Assembly: GCF_900115655.1 (NCBI RefSeq)
Contig: NZ_FOXF01000003.1
Location: 79,353-143,352, forward strand
Direction of reading: 5' to 3'
DNA: 64,000 nt
Source of the DNA: Ruminobacter amylophilus
Lineage (GTDB): Bacteria; Pseudomonadota; Gammaproteobacteria; Enterobacterales; Succinivibrionaceae
Shown here: one piece after another, positions 10,267-19,400 of the stretch
Layout: every line of letters starts with the position of its first letter
Numbering within the stretch: position 1 is the stretch's first letter
Notes under the pieces: generated by a model
The model's database searches: none
Told to the model about the DNA's origin: nothing
What the model saw: the letters and a program-made list of their open reading frames with translations, nothing else
Made by a program: the position numbers and the translations under genes

Positions 10267-11790
10267 TTACTTACTGTATCTGATAACCGAACCGTCCTCG
10301 GCTGATACGGTAACGTATCTTGGTGTGGAGTCATAGGTCCTTGTATATTCCGGCTTAGTTGTTTCAATGCTGCTCTGTTCTGCCACGAAATAATCATCGG
10401 CATCGAAGACTCTTTCTATTTTTTCCTCATATCGTTTTTCTTTGTGCAGATAGAGTTCATTGAGAATTGATTTGTAAACCATCGGCTGTACGCAGAAGAA
10501 TGTGATCAGCGCTATTATAAATACCGGCTTGGTAAAAAATATCACGAACAGTACCAGCAGGAACAGGACTGTCAGGGCAGTGTTGAACAGTATCCGGGAC
10601 ATCCTCTCGTCTTCAAACAGACTGTTGTAATCAGGCTGAATGTTTACTATGAAATAAAAAGGCTGAGTCACCATAACCAGAAACAGACCTAGTTCAAAGG
10701 CATGTCTTGAAAGGATAGAACACGCACACATGATTATGGTGGAGACAACCAGATTGACAACGGTCAGAAAAGCGGCTCTCCTGTACGGAGCTATTTCATC
10801 AGCAGGCAGTGTTCCCACCAGTCTGCCGGTCTGTCCGTTCATGGCAAAAGTAAATTCCTCATTGTCGCACTTTACGGTCATTTCCCATACCGGGAATATG
10901 GCGTAAACAATACTTACAGGCTTAACATTGAATTCTGAACTTCTGGATATTTCATGAAAATATCTTAACGACTGTCTGGTTTTTTCCTTTGCCGTTGTCA
11001 GAACTCGCTGTTTTACAGTTGCAAAGCCTGCTTTTTCCTTGATATCAGGCAGTACCACGTCGAGGCCTGAAAGGTATCCGGCGCTGTACGGTCTGCTCTG
11101 ATTTATATTGAACGGTTCCACACTCTGGGAAACGTCATCTGAAAATTTTCTGCTGGCATCCTGAGGAATGCTTGAGAACGTCAGCCGGCAGGTCATCTGA
11201 TTATTATAGCATTCGTGCGTAAGAACAGGCTGCCTGTACGTAAGCTTTTCCATCTGACAGGTTCCCCTGCCTTCGACATCAACGTCGTAAATCCAGAAGG
11301 GATAATATCTGGCTGTTATTTCTGCAGAGTCGAGGGAATCAAGAAAACCACGACGGATAAAACTTCTTTCATCGCACAGTTTTTTAAGTTTTTTCAGGAG
11401 AGTGTTCTTTGACTGCATGAATGGAATGACAATATCCGGAGATTTATCCTTTTTGATTTTATCATTCAGTATGATGGGTCTTTCGCAGAAAGGACATTTT
11501 ACAAAGGCCTGAAGCGCACCGGGATAAATTGCGCCCCCGCAGAATGAACAGGTGTAGAGGGACGTTTTGTTTACCCTGCTTATGTATTCGTTCCGCAGAC
11601 CTGTTTCCTGAATCTCTTCGCTCTGAGAGGCGGCAGGGACGGCCGTGTTTCCCTTAAGGGCTTCATAATCCTCACATGACAGCACTCTGTCGCATTTATC
11701 GCAGCGCAGTTTCTGATAACCGATGTCAAAGAGTAAAAAACCGTCACATGATGGGCATCTGCAGCTTTCAGGTTTGTTATTGTTTACCAT
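10267..11790 (-). CDS. Zinc-ribbon membrane protein of unknown function
   Basis: The protein (about 507 aa) begins with CxxC pairs typical of zinc ribbons: CRCPSC, then LRCDKCDRVLSC, then TCSFCGG and KCPFC near residue 110. A soluble central region (about 120-330) follows, then hydrophobic segments between about 340 and 450 predicted to cross the inner membrane, and a polar C-terminus. Similar double-zinc-ribbon proteins are often loosely labelled helicase PriA-like because of the zinc motifs, but no helicase motif is present. Three ATGs are possible (11820, 11793, 11790). GAGAG six bases before the last favours 11790. It stands alone and converges on tamB. Function unknown. Confidence 0.75.
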   Translation of the reverse strand: MVNNNKPESCRCPSCDGFLLFDIGYQKLRCDKCDRVLSCEDYEALKGNTAVPAASQSEEIQETGLRNEYISRVNKTSLYTCSFCGGAIYPGALQAFVKCPFCERPIILNDKIKKDKSPDIVIPFMQSKNTLLKKLKKLCDERSFIRRGFLDSLDSAEITARYYPFWIYDVDVEGRGTCQMEKLTYRQPVLTHECYNNQMTCRLTFSSIPQDASRKFSDDVSQSVEPFNINQSRPYSAGYLSGLDVVLPDIKEKAGFATVKQRVLTTAKEKTRQSLRYFHEISRSSEFNVKPVSIVYAIFPVWEMTVKCDNEEFTFAMNGQTGRLVGTLPADEIAPYRRAAFLTVVNLVVSTIIMCACSILSRHAFELGLFLVMVTQPFYFIVNIQPDYNSLFEDERMSRILFNTALTVLFLLVLFVIFFTKPVFIIALITFFCVQPMVYKSILNELYLHKEKRYEEKIERVFDADDYFVAEQSSIETTKPEYTRTYDSTPRYVTVSAEDGSVIRYSK

Positions 11791-12240
11791 CATATTCTCT
11801 CTATATATCCGCAACGGCATATCTTACGTGCTGTGGATATGCCAAAGTTAAGGTACTCAGGTTAATGATAGGTTATTTTTTATGAAAAAAATAAAGATAC
11901 ACACACAATATAATAAATACGAGACACGGTATGTATAAAAATGTTATGAAAGAAACAGGAAACGAAAACTTAATACAAGGTGTGAAACTGTCAGGCATGG
12001 AATGTATTATCATTCCGGTTTGTCGGAATGATTCGGTGTTTTTCGGAAAGAGGCTGTTTCCGATAATTCCTTGTATTTTTCTAGGTTTTTGAAGGCTTCC
12101 CGTAAATCAGTCTTTAAATCATCTTAAAATGTGTGATTGATCAAAAAAAATCAATGTGCAATAATGCATGCAATTTTTGATTTTTGGTTTAAAAACTTTG
12201 TTTCAGGCGCTTGCCTGAATATTTATTTTCGGGACAGATT
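11791..12240. other. Divergent intergenic region with small inverted repeat
   Basis: AT-rich region between divergent genes. Just before the kinase gene, TTCAGGC at 12202-12208 and GCCTGAA at 12213-12219 form a 7-bp hairpin with a four-base loop, about 21 bases before the ATG. TTGAT and ATCAA half-sites at 12137-12154 are eight bases apart, too far for an FNR box. Promoters for both genes must lie here, but I could not assign them. Confidence 0.4.
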
Positions 12241-13062
12241 ATGACCAGCAGCAAACAGATTCTTCTGATAAATGATATTTGCGGTTACGGCAAGGTGGCT
12301 CTTTCAGCCATGATTCCTGTGCTTACCAATATGGGGTACCACATCTACAATCTTCCTACCGCACTGGTTTCAAATACTCTGGAGTACGGTAAATTCAGAA
12401 TACAGGATACCACGGACTATATGCGTGATTCCATCAAGGTATGGGAAGAACTCGGATTCAGATTTGATGCAATCTCCACCGGACTCATCACCTCCACGGC
12501 TCAGGCGGATCTGCTGATTGATTTCTGCGGCAGGGAAGCTCAGAAGGGCGTGCTGATTTTCGTGGATCCAATCATGGCGGACAACGGTTCTCTGTATAAC
12601 GGCATGAGCATGGAAACCGTAGCCAACATGAAGAGACTTCTGGCCGTTGCCCACTGCTGTGTTCCGAATTACACCGAAGCCGTGTATCTGACTGATTCCG
12701 AGTATAAGGACGATCTTACCAGGGAAGAGGTTTTTGCTCTGGTTGACCGCCTGAGAGACCTCGGTTCCCGTTCAGTGGTAATTACCAGCTGTCACGTTGA
12801 AGGCAGCGAGGCAGTTGCCGGATACAGCGCCGAACAGGATGAATACTTCTTGCTGCCGTATGTTTCCGTACCGGTATTCCTGCCGGGAACCGGTGACATA
12901 TTCCTGTCAATACTGATGGGCAGACTGCTTCAGGGAATGTATCTCAAGGCCGCAGTTTCAGATGCCATGATTTCAGTCAAGAAGATGGTTATCAGAAACA
13001 AGGACAACGACGACAAGTTCAAGGGCATCAGAATCGAAGCCTGTCTTGACGTTCTGCAGTAG
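12241..13062 (+). CDS. Pyridoxal/pyridoxamine kinase-like PfkB-family kinase
   Basis: The 273-aa protein belongs to the ribokinase/PfkB fold, in the branch that contains PdxK/PdxY. These enzymes phosphorylate pyridoxal, pyridoxine or pyridoxamine with ATP to recycle vitamin B6. The N-terminus LLINDICGYGKVALSAMIPVL and PTALVSNT match the substrate-binding part of the family. VDPIMADNG (about residue 105) and the anion-hole/catalytic motif PGTGDIFLS (about 210-220) match the ATP side. The ATG at 12241 is preferred over an in-frame TTG at 12211, which lies inside a hairpin. Length fits the family (about 280). A hydroxymethylpyrimidine kinase role is possible but the motifs favour PdxK-type. It appears monocistronic. 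Confidence 0.8.
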   Translation: MTSSKQILLINDICGYGKVALSAMIPVLTNMGYHIYNLPTALVSNTLEYGKFRIQDTTDYMRDSIKVWEELGFRFDAISTGLITSTAQADLLIDFCGREAQKGVLIFVDPIMADNGSLYNGMSMETVANMKRLLAVAHCCVPNYTEAVYLTDSEYKDDLTREEVFALVDRLRDLGSRSVVITSCHVEGSEAVAGYSAEQDEYFLLPYVSVPVFLPGTGDIFLSILMGRLLQGMYLKAAVSDAMISVKKMVIRNKDNDDKFKGIRIEACLDVLQ

Positions 13063-13144
13063 GCGAAAGTACAGGTCGTTTTTTTGAGATAACCGGCATA
13101 TTCGCGCTTCTGATATGCAGAGTCTGCGGTAATCCCTTTATAAT

Positions 13145-13191
13145 TATCCGGCTGACGGTTCTGATGAAGGACCGCGGCCGGATATGTTTTT
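13145..13191 (+). terminator. Terminator after the pyridoxal kinase-like gene
   Basis: TATCCGGC at 13145-13152 pairs with GCCGGATA at 13177-13184 around a smaller internal hairpin and is followed by TGTTTTTAT. Shape and position, 80 bases after the stop codon, fit a rho-independent terminator. Confidence 0.6.
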
Positions 13192-13229
13192 ATACCGTCT
13201 GAAACCTTAAGGTTGTCAGTCGGAGGTTA

Positions 13230-14468
13230 ATGGAATTCGAGTGTATGATTAATAAGATCTGGGGCGGGATGATAGTTCTGGGAATTATCTCCGCGCTCAT
13301 AAGATGTCTGGTTACGGATGACATGCAGATTGACGCATTCCTGCAGGAGTTCTTCAGTTCCGCGGATCTGTCGGTCAAGGTTATCATCGGGCTTCTGGGA
13401 ATGACCTGTCTGTGGATGGGGATTGCCTCCATAATGGAATCCGCAGGACTGACCGCAAAGCTTGCCAGAGTGCTCGAACCTCTTTTCAGAGTGATAATGC
13501 CGGATATTCCGAAAGGACATCCGGCCATCGGCAGCATCACCATGAACATGTCCGCAAACATGCTCGGACTCGATAATGCCGCAACTCCCTTCGGTATTCG
13601 TGCCATGAAGGATATGCAGACACTCAACGGCAGTTCAGATACGGCTTCGAACAGTCAGATCATGTTTCTGGTGATAAACACCTCGGCCATCACGATTTTT
13701 CCGGTAAGCATCATCATGTACAGAACCCAGTTCGGTTCCGCAAGTCCGACGGATGTGTTTCTGCCGCTGCTGCTTACCTCCGCGGTCTCTACCACGGTCG
13801 GTTTCCTGGTGACGGCCCTTATCCAGAAAATCAATATTTTCAAAGTGCCTGTGCTGGCGGCTTTCGTCTTTCTGGCGGGGCTTATTGCGGGGCTTGCCGT
13901 ATGGGCGGTAAGAGCCGGAGAAAATCTGGCTTCACAGGCCACCGTATTCAGTGACGTGTGCATGGTGGGTTTCGTGGGTGCGGTGACTGCCTATGCGATG
14001 TTTCTTAAAAAGAATGTGTTTGAGGACTTCGTAAAGGGAGCCAGACAGGGCTTCGGCATCTGTATCGACATTCTTCCTTATCTTGTGGCCATGCTGTTTG
14101 CCATTGCGGTATTCAGAAGCAGCGGACTTCTGGAACTGATTACCGGAGGACTTAAATGGCTGTTCGGTCTGTTCCTTTCGGATACGGCCTTTACCGATGC
14201 GCTGCCGGTAGGTCTGGTCAGACCTCTTTCCGGAAGCGGGGCAAGAGCCATGCTTCTTGATGTCTTCAAAAACTACGGACCTGATTCGCTGCAGGGGCAC
14301 ATAGCCTCCATTATGCAGGGATCTACTGAAACCACACTGTACGTCATAGCCGTTTATTTCGGTTCGGTGGGAATTACCAGAGTCAGACATGCCGTATTCT
14401 GCGGTCTGATGGCGGATCTCGCCTCAGTGATAGCCGCAGTGGTTATAGGCTACATGTTTTTTGGTTAA
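13230..14468 (+). CDS. Nucleoside-recognition (SpmA/SpmB-type) membrane protein
   Basis: A 412-aa polytopic membrane protein with about 9-10 hydrophobic helices. It looks like a fusion of the two Gate/nucleoside-recognition domains found separately as SpmA and SpmB in sporulating Firmicutes. The first half carries MNMSANMLGLDNAATPFGIRAM (SpmA-like). The second half carries the GARAMLLDVFKNYGPDS and MQGSTETTLYVIAVYFG segments typical of SpmB. Fused forms occur in non-sporulating bacteria, where the substrate is not known. The start follows GGAGG by three bases, a tight but usable spacing. It is followed by the first APE operon, but a terminator lies between, so it is probably a separate unit. 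Confidence 0.8.
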   Translation: MEFECMINKIWGGMIVLGIISALIRCLVTDDMQIDAFLQEFFSSADLSVKVIIGLLGMTCLWMGIASIMESAGLTAKLARVLEPLFRVIMPDIPKGHPAIGSITMNMSANMLGLDNAATPFGIRAMKDMQTLNGSSDTASNSQIMFLVINTSAITIFPVSIIMYRTQFGSASPTDVFLPLLLTSAVSTTVGFLVTALIQKINIFKVPVLAAFVFLAGLIAGLAVWAVRAGENLASQATVFSDVCMVGFVGAVTAYAMFLKKNVFEDFVKGARQGFGICIDILPYLVAMLFAIAVFRSSGLLELITGGLKWLFGLFLSDTAFTDALPVGLVRPLSGSGARAMLLDVFKNYGPDSLQGHIASIMQGSTETTLYVIAVYFGSVGITRVRHAVFCGLMADLASVIAAVVIGYMFFG

Positions 14469-14519
14469 GTGCGTTATGGTTTTGTCAGCCTTCCGTTTGG
14501 GAGAATAACGGATCTGCTG

Positions 14520-14561
14520 TATAATTCAGGCTGTTTGCGCCGGAGTTTCCGGCTGTTTTTT
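14520..14561 (+). terminator. Hairpin-plus-U-tract just upstream of APE operon 1, with a TATAAT box
   Basis: GCCGGA-GTT-TCCGGC at 14539-14553 is followed by TGTTTTTT, a compact rho-independent terminator. A perfect TATAAT at 14520-14525 precedes it. If that box is the operon promoter, transcripts would start near 14532 and meet the terminator at once, so this may be either the end of the upstream gene or a leader attenuator. Confidence 0.65.
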
Positions 14562-14582
14562 CTGAATATTTAAGGATGTGTC

Positions 14583-15362
14583 GTGAGCTTCAGATTTAAT
14601 TTAAAGCAGGTTTATTTCCTGTCAGGCTATGCGCATGCGTACGAGGAACTGAAAAAAATACAGGGAAGCAACTACAATCATCATGATGACGGTTCGATTA
14701 AGGAACTGCCTGTCATAAAGGCCATTCCCATGATGATGCGCAGACGTCTGAGCTCTTCGGGCAAGATGGCCGTGGCCCTGTCAATGGAAGCATTCAGACA
14801 TTATGAAATCGACAAGGTTATCTTTGCCAGCAGAACAGGAGAGACCAAAAGGTGCATCACACTGCTAAGGGACGTATACATGGACAACGGTGTTTCTCCT
14901 ACCGAGTTTTCCGCATCGGTTCATAACGGCAATGTCGGCGTGTTCTCCATCGTCAGCAGATTCTTCGGAGAAACCACGGCGGTAAGCGCCGCTGAAAAAA
15001 CGCTCGGTGCGGCCATGGCCGAGGCCTATGCCTCCCTTTACGGCGAAGGAAAGGAAAGAGTCCTAATTGTGGTTTATGAGGAGGATCTTTCAAACAATAT
15101 CATGCCTATTCCGGAAAGCGTGTTCGGCAACGGTTCCTATGCCTGTGCCGCGGTTCTTGAAAAATGGCAGGCGGACATCAGTTCGGTGGATGAGCTTTAC
15201 CGCACGGACAGCGCCATGAAAACTTCCGAATCCGATCCGGAAACCGAAGAGCATTATTTTGAATTTGACTACGGCAGAGAAGGTGGAATGGATCCGGTTG
15301 ATTATTTCAGGGAACTGAGGTTCGTGAATCCTCCGCAGCCGGAACCTGCAGAAGACAGATAA
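14583..15362 (+). CDS. Beta-ketoacyl synthase-like chain length factor (APE operon 1)
   Basis: This 259-aa protein corresponds to the short ketosynthase-like domain found in aryl polyene clusters as the partner of an active ketosynthase. It keeps the thiolase-fold outline: ASRTGE near residue 80, the SASVHNGNVGVFSIV stretch near residue 117, and a glycine/alanine-rich helix. Where a catalytic ketosynthase has TACSSG, this protein has TAVSAAEK, with no nucleophilic cysteine, so it is probably a chain-length factor rather than a catalyst. It starts with GTG at 14583, seven bases after AAGGA. The acyltransferase gene follows after 27 bases. Its active KS partners would be the genes at 42289 and 47772. 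Confidence 0.85.
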   Translation: MSFRFNLKQVYFLSGYAHAYEELKKIQGSNYNHHDDGSIKELPVIKAIPMMMRRRLSSSGKMAVALSMEAFRHYEIDKVIFASRTGETKRCITLLRDVYMDNGVSPTEFSASVHNGNVGVFSIVSRFFGETTAVSAAEKTLGAAMAEAYASLYGEGKERVLIVVYEEDLSNNIMPIPESVFGNGSYACAAVLEKWQADISSVDELYRTDSAMKTSESDPETEEHYFEFDYGREGGMDPVDYFRELRFVNPPQPEPAEDR

Positions 15363-15389
15363 ACAGCTTTTCTGATACGGAAAAAGAAC

Positions 15390-16223
15390 ATGCAGAAAAT
15401 CGCGCTGATTTTAAGAAGTCTGGCAACACTGACCGTTTTCGGTGTCTTCTCACTGGGAGCGGTACTTCTCGGCGTTCCGGTGTTTTTTCTGCTGAGTCTT
15501 GTCATCCGTAACGGCAGAAAGCGCTGTCTGGTACTCAGAGGGCTCGTAAAATCCAGTTTCCGCTTTATAGTTTTTCTGTCCGGAATAATGTTCGTATTCA
15601 GAGTTCATTTCAGGGATGTCGAGGACGAAAAAGATTCCGCAGCCACGAGTGACCGCTCAATGTCTTCCTCTTCAGGCAGAGGCCGTATCTACATTTCCAA
15701 TCATCCGACACTGGTCGATTACGTGATTCTGCTTACTCATACCGAAGTAACCGTAAATACCATGGTAAAGCATTCGCTTACCGTTGGATTCATGAGACAC
15801 ATCATAAATCATCTGGGATACGTGAATAATCTCTCATCACTGGATGAGGTATCCTCATCTCTGAAAAACGGAGACAGCCTTCTGATATTTCCGGAGGGAA
15901 GCAGAACCCACGGTGACATCTGTTTTAAAAGAGGTGCCGCCAATCTGGCTTCACGTCTGGACATGGATATTGTTCCGATATTCATTTACTGCTCGGAACC
16001 TGAATATCTCAGCCGCGGTTTCCTGAACATCATGGCTCCGAAGCATGTTCCTCATTTCTACATTGAAAGGCATCGGCCGATTAAGGTTTCCGACATGGTG
16101 CCGGAAGATAATCTGCCTCCCGCCGTACGGGCAAGACATCTGAACAGGTATCTTGAAAAAATGTACAGAGAGAAAATTCCCGAACTGAAATCAGCCTGTG
16201 ATGAAGGTCGGGCCGGCTTCTGA
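15390..16223 (+). CDS. Lysophospholipid (1-acyl-glycerol-3-phosphate type) acyltransferase (APE operon 1)
   Basis: The 277-aa protein has the PlsC-family catalytic motif HPTLVD (HX4D) inside ISNHPTLVDY, near residue 110, and the substrate-binding FPEGSR near residue 168. An N-terminal hydrophobic region (about residues 8-35, plus another near 50-70) should anchor it to the inner membrane. PlsC-like acyltransferases are regular members of aryl polyene clusters, where they probably transfer the polyene acyl chain or a fatty acid to the lipid part. It lies 27 bases after the chain length factor and probably shares its transcript. A general phospholipid role cannot be excluded, but position argues for the APE pathway. 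Confidence 0.85.
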   Translation: MQKIALILRSLATLTVFGVFSLGAVLLGVPVFFLLSLVIRNGRKRCLVLRGLVKSSFRFIVFLSGIMFVFRVHFRDVEDEKDSAATSDRSMSSSSGRGRIYISNHPTLVDYVILLTHTEVTVNTMVKHSLTVGFMRHIINHLGYVNNLSSLDEVSSSLKNGDSLLIFPEGSRTHGDICFKRGAANLASRLDMDIVPIFIYCSEPEYLSRGFLNIMAPKHVPHFYIERHRPIKVSDMVPEDNLPPAVRARHLNRYLEKMYREKIPELKSACDEGRAGF

Positions 16224-16267
16224 CATAAAGCAGTACTCAATTCTGAAAACCGGGGCTTTTACATGCT

Positions 16268-16293
16268 GTCCGGCGGCGGACGGAGATTGTTTT
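16268..16293 (+). terminator. Weak hairpin after APE operon 1
   Basis: GTCCG-GCGG-CGGAC is followed eight bases later by TTTTT. The stem is short, but the position 45 bases after the last gene of the operon fits a terminator. Confidence 0.4.
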
Positions 16294-16486
16294 TCATGCT
16301 TACGGATATTTTTCAGGCTCAATATTTGACTGAGGCACGCTTTTTTAGGTGCTGATGTTTCATAAGTTTTGATGAACAGTCAGATAAAACATAAAATGTT
16401 GTACATAAATATTCTGTTTGTTTTACATGTTTATGCAGAAACGGATTTACAGCATAAAGATTATGTACTTTTTCGAGGACTGAAGA

Positions 16487-19400
16487 ATGAAATTATCCAA
16501 GTTGACAGTGGCAGTAACGGCACTGGTTTATTCAGGATACGGAGCAGCCGCTCTGGCGGCCGACCCCGAGGTTCTGAGAACAATTGATCAGAATCAGACC
16601 GGAGCAGCCACCACCTGTCTTGTCATGACACAGAGCATGGAAACTGAAGGCAATACTCCGAAGGTGCTGGCCAATTACGTGTCCGCACTTAATAAGACAA
16701 CCGGCAGGGTTCAGGAAGTGAACCTTTTCACCAGCGGCAGAAATCTCTGTCTTTCCGATCTTGATTTCGGAACCGAATACAAGGTTACCCTGAAGGCAGG
16801 TCTCAGGGATTCCTCCAATGCAAAGCTTAGTCATGACACATCCGTGGAATTCAAGACAATCGATCATCAGCCGAGCATCAGATTCCAGGCCGGAAATATA
16901 ATTTCTGCAGCCGAAAAGGATAAGAAGGTAGCCGTAGAAAGCATTAACCATGATAAGTTCAGGGCTGTTCTCTACAGAATCTCCTCCATGGATCTGGCAG
17001 CTTACACTTCAAGAGCAACCAGTGATCTGGATTACCGCTGGAGCACGGTTGACTATATCCGCGAACACGGTACTTTCCTCGGAACAAAAGTCTACAAGGT
17101 TGAAGGCGGAGAAAACACCACCGTCACTACTTTTGTGGATCTGAAGGATCTTTCCGCAAAGCAGGAACCGGGTACCTATGTACTGTTCATTACCGGCACC
17201 GATACCACTGAATGTGATGCCGAAGGAGACTGCCTTGACTACATCACGGATCATTACGGAAGCATGTTCATGGCAAAGTCTCTGGTTATCTCCAACATAG
17301 GAATGACCACCTACCAGAAGGATACCGGCATTGATATCGCCGTGAGGGCGCTCAATTCCGCCAAACCGATGGCTGGCGCCAGGGCCACGCTCATAAGTTC
17401 TAGCAATGAAGTGCTGGCTACAGCCGTTACCGATAAGAACGGTTATGCTCATTTCGGCAGAGAGGCCGTTAAGGGGGTAAATTCCCAGAAGCCGGTGATC
17501 GTAAATGTTACCAAAGACGGTGATTTTTACAGTCAGGATCTGCGTCTGATGCCTCTGGTGCTCGAAGGTGTCCGTACCACTGATACCAGCGGAACCGATT
17601 CCGACTACAACGTGTTTGCCTATACCGACAGAACCATGGTCCGTCCGGGTGAAAAGGTGAACTATCATGCCATTGTAAGAGACAGAAAACTCAAGGCCAC
17701 CTCCGTCAAGGCGCTGAAGCTTATGGTGTACAGACCTGACGGACTGCTTTATCAGGAACTTACCTTAAGCAATCCTGTAGCCGGTGCCTTCGATTATGAT
17801 TTTGATTTCGATGAATATTCTCAGAACGGCAGCTGGAAATTCGTACTGGGCTTTGACAAAAAGCATACTTTAAGTACAACCAGCGTGCTGGTTGATGATT
17901 TCATACCGTCATCCATTGAACCTAGCATTCTCAGAAAGGGGCCGGTGCTCAAGGTCGGCGACAGTGTAATCATCAGTACCAGATTCACTTATGACGCTCC
18001 TGCTCCGGGGATCAGTGTGTCAGGTTACTACACCATTGAACCTGATAATCAACCGGTGGACGCATACAAGGATTACTACTTCGGTCCTAATCAGCGCAAG
18101 GTGTCAGAACTGACAGTTTACGGAAATATGCCTGAGTTAGAGACGGACAATACCGGTGCCGTTACCATAACCCTTGATTCCGAAGGCGTTTCTGATGATT
18201 ATGCCCAGAAGGTAAAATCCAGCTACGGCTTTACTGATCCTAATTCCAAGGTTCTTAACAAGAAAGACGAGTTTAAGATCTATTTCAAGTCTCCGCTTGT
18301 CGGGGTAAAGACCGATTTCGACAAAAATGACTCCATGATGACGGATTTCGGCGTTATTCTGGCGGATCAGTCCGGCAATCTTCATAAAGGAAAGGTTGAT
18401 TACTCCATCTACAAGCGTCACATCTCATACCAGTTCGTGTATAACAACGATTCCTGGAATTATCTCAGAAATGAACATCTGACCCCGGTAACAGCAGGTT
18501 CGCTTGATCTCAAGGAAGACACCTCAGGCAGGATCAGATACAGACTTGAAAGCGGCAGCTATGTAATCAAACTTAATTACAACGGGCTGGAAACATCATC
18601 CGATTTCTATGCCGGTTCATGCTCTGACATAGATCCTAAGTATCCTGACAGATTTGAGCTTTTTGCGGACAAGACGGCATATAAGGCGGGAGAGACAGCC
18701 TACCTTGAATTCGACAGCAGTTATGACGGTTTTGCCGATCTGGTTGTGGATACTCCTGATTCCTCAATGACTCATTACGAGATCAGAAAGGGGCACAACA
18801 GACTTCCTGTGAAGCTTTCCGATTCCTTTGTCCGCGGCAGCTATGCAGTGCTGTCCACCTATGCTTCCGCAGAGAACAGGTATCTCGGCTCTCTCCGTTC
18901 CATCGGCGTGGCTTATCTCGAAGCCGATAAGAGTGCCGATACTCTGAAGATTTCCGCAGATATTCCGCAGAAGGTTGTACCTAACAGCGGTGTTGATATC
19001 GTCGTCAAAGTGGATAATGCCGACAGCAACACTTACGTGGCGGCCTCGTTCATCGACCAGGGAATTCTGAACATTAATGGTCAGAAGGCGCCGGAACCTG
19101 AGAAGAAACTGTACAACCACAGATATTTCAATACCGATATCTATGATCCGTACTCATACATCATGAAGAGCGTGTCTCACAAGGGGCAGGGCTACGGTGA
19201 TGAATCCGGAGACATAAACATGATGGCAGGCATGACACTGAGCAACATTACTGACAATCTGATGTCATACCATCTGCCAAGAGTGAAGGTTGAAAACGGT
19301 GAAGCAAAACTTCATTATGATCTGAAGGACGTAAGCAGCACGGCATCTCTTATGGTTACCGCATGGTCTGCCGACAAACTCGGCTCCTATTCCGTTGACG

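Noticed and set aside
12137..12154. TTGAT and ATCAA half-sites resembling an FNR box
   Set aside because: The half-sites are eight bases apart instead of four, so the dyad does not fit FNR.
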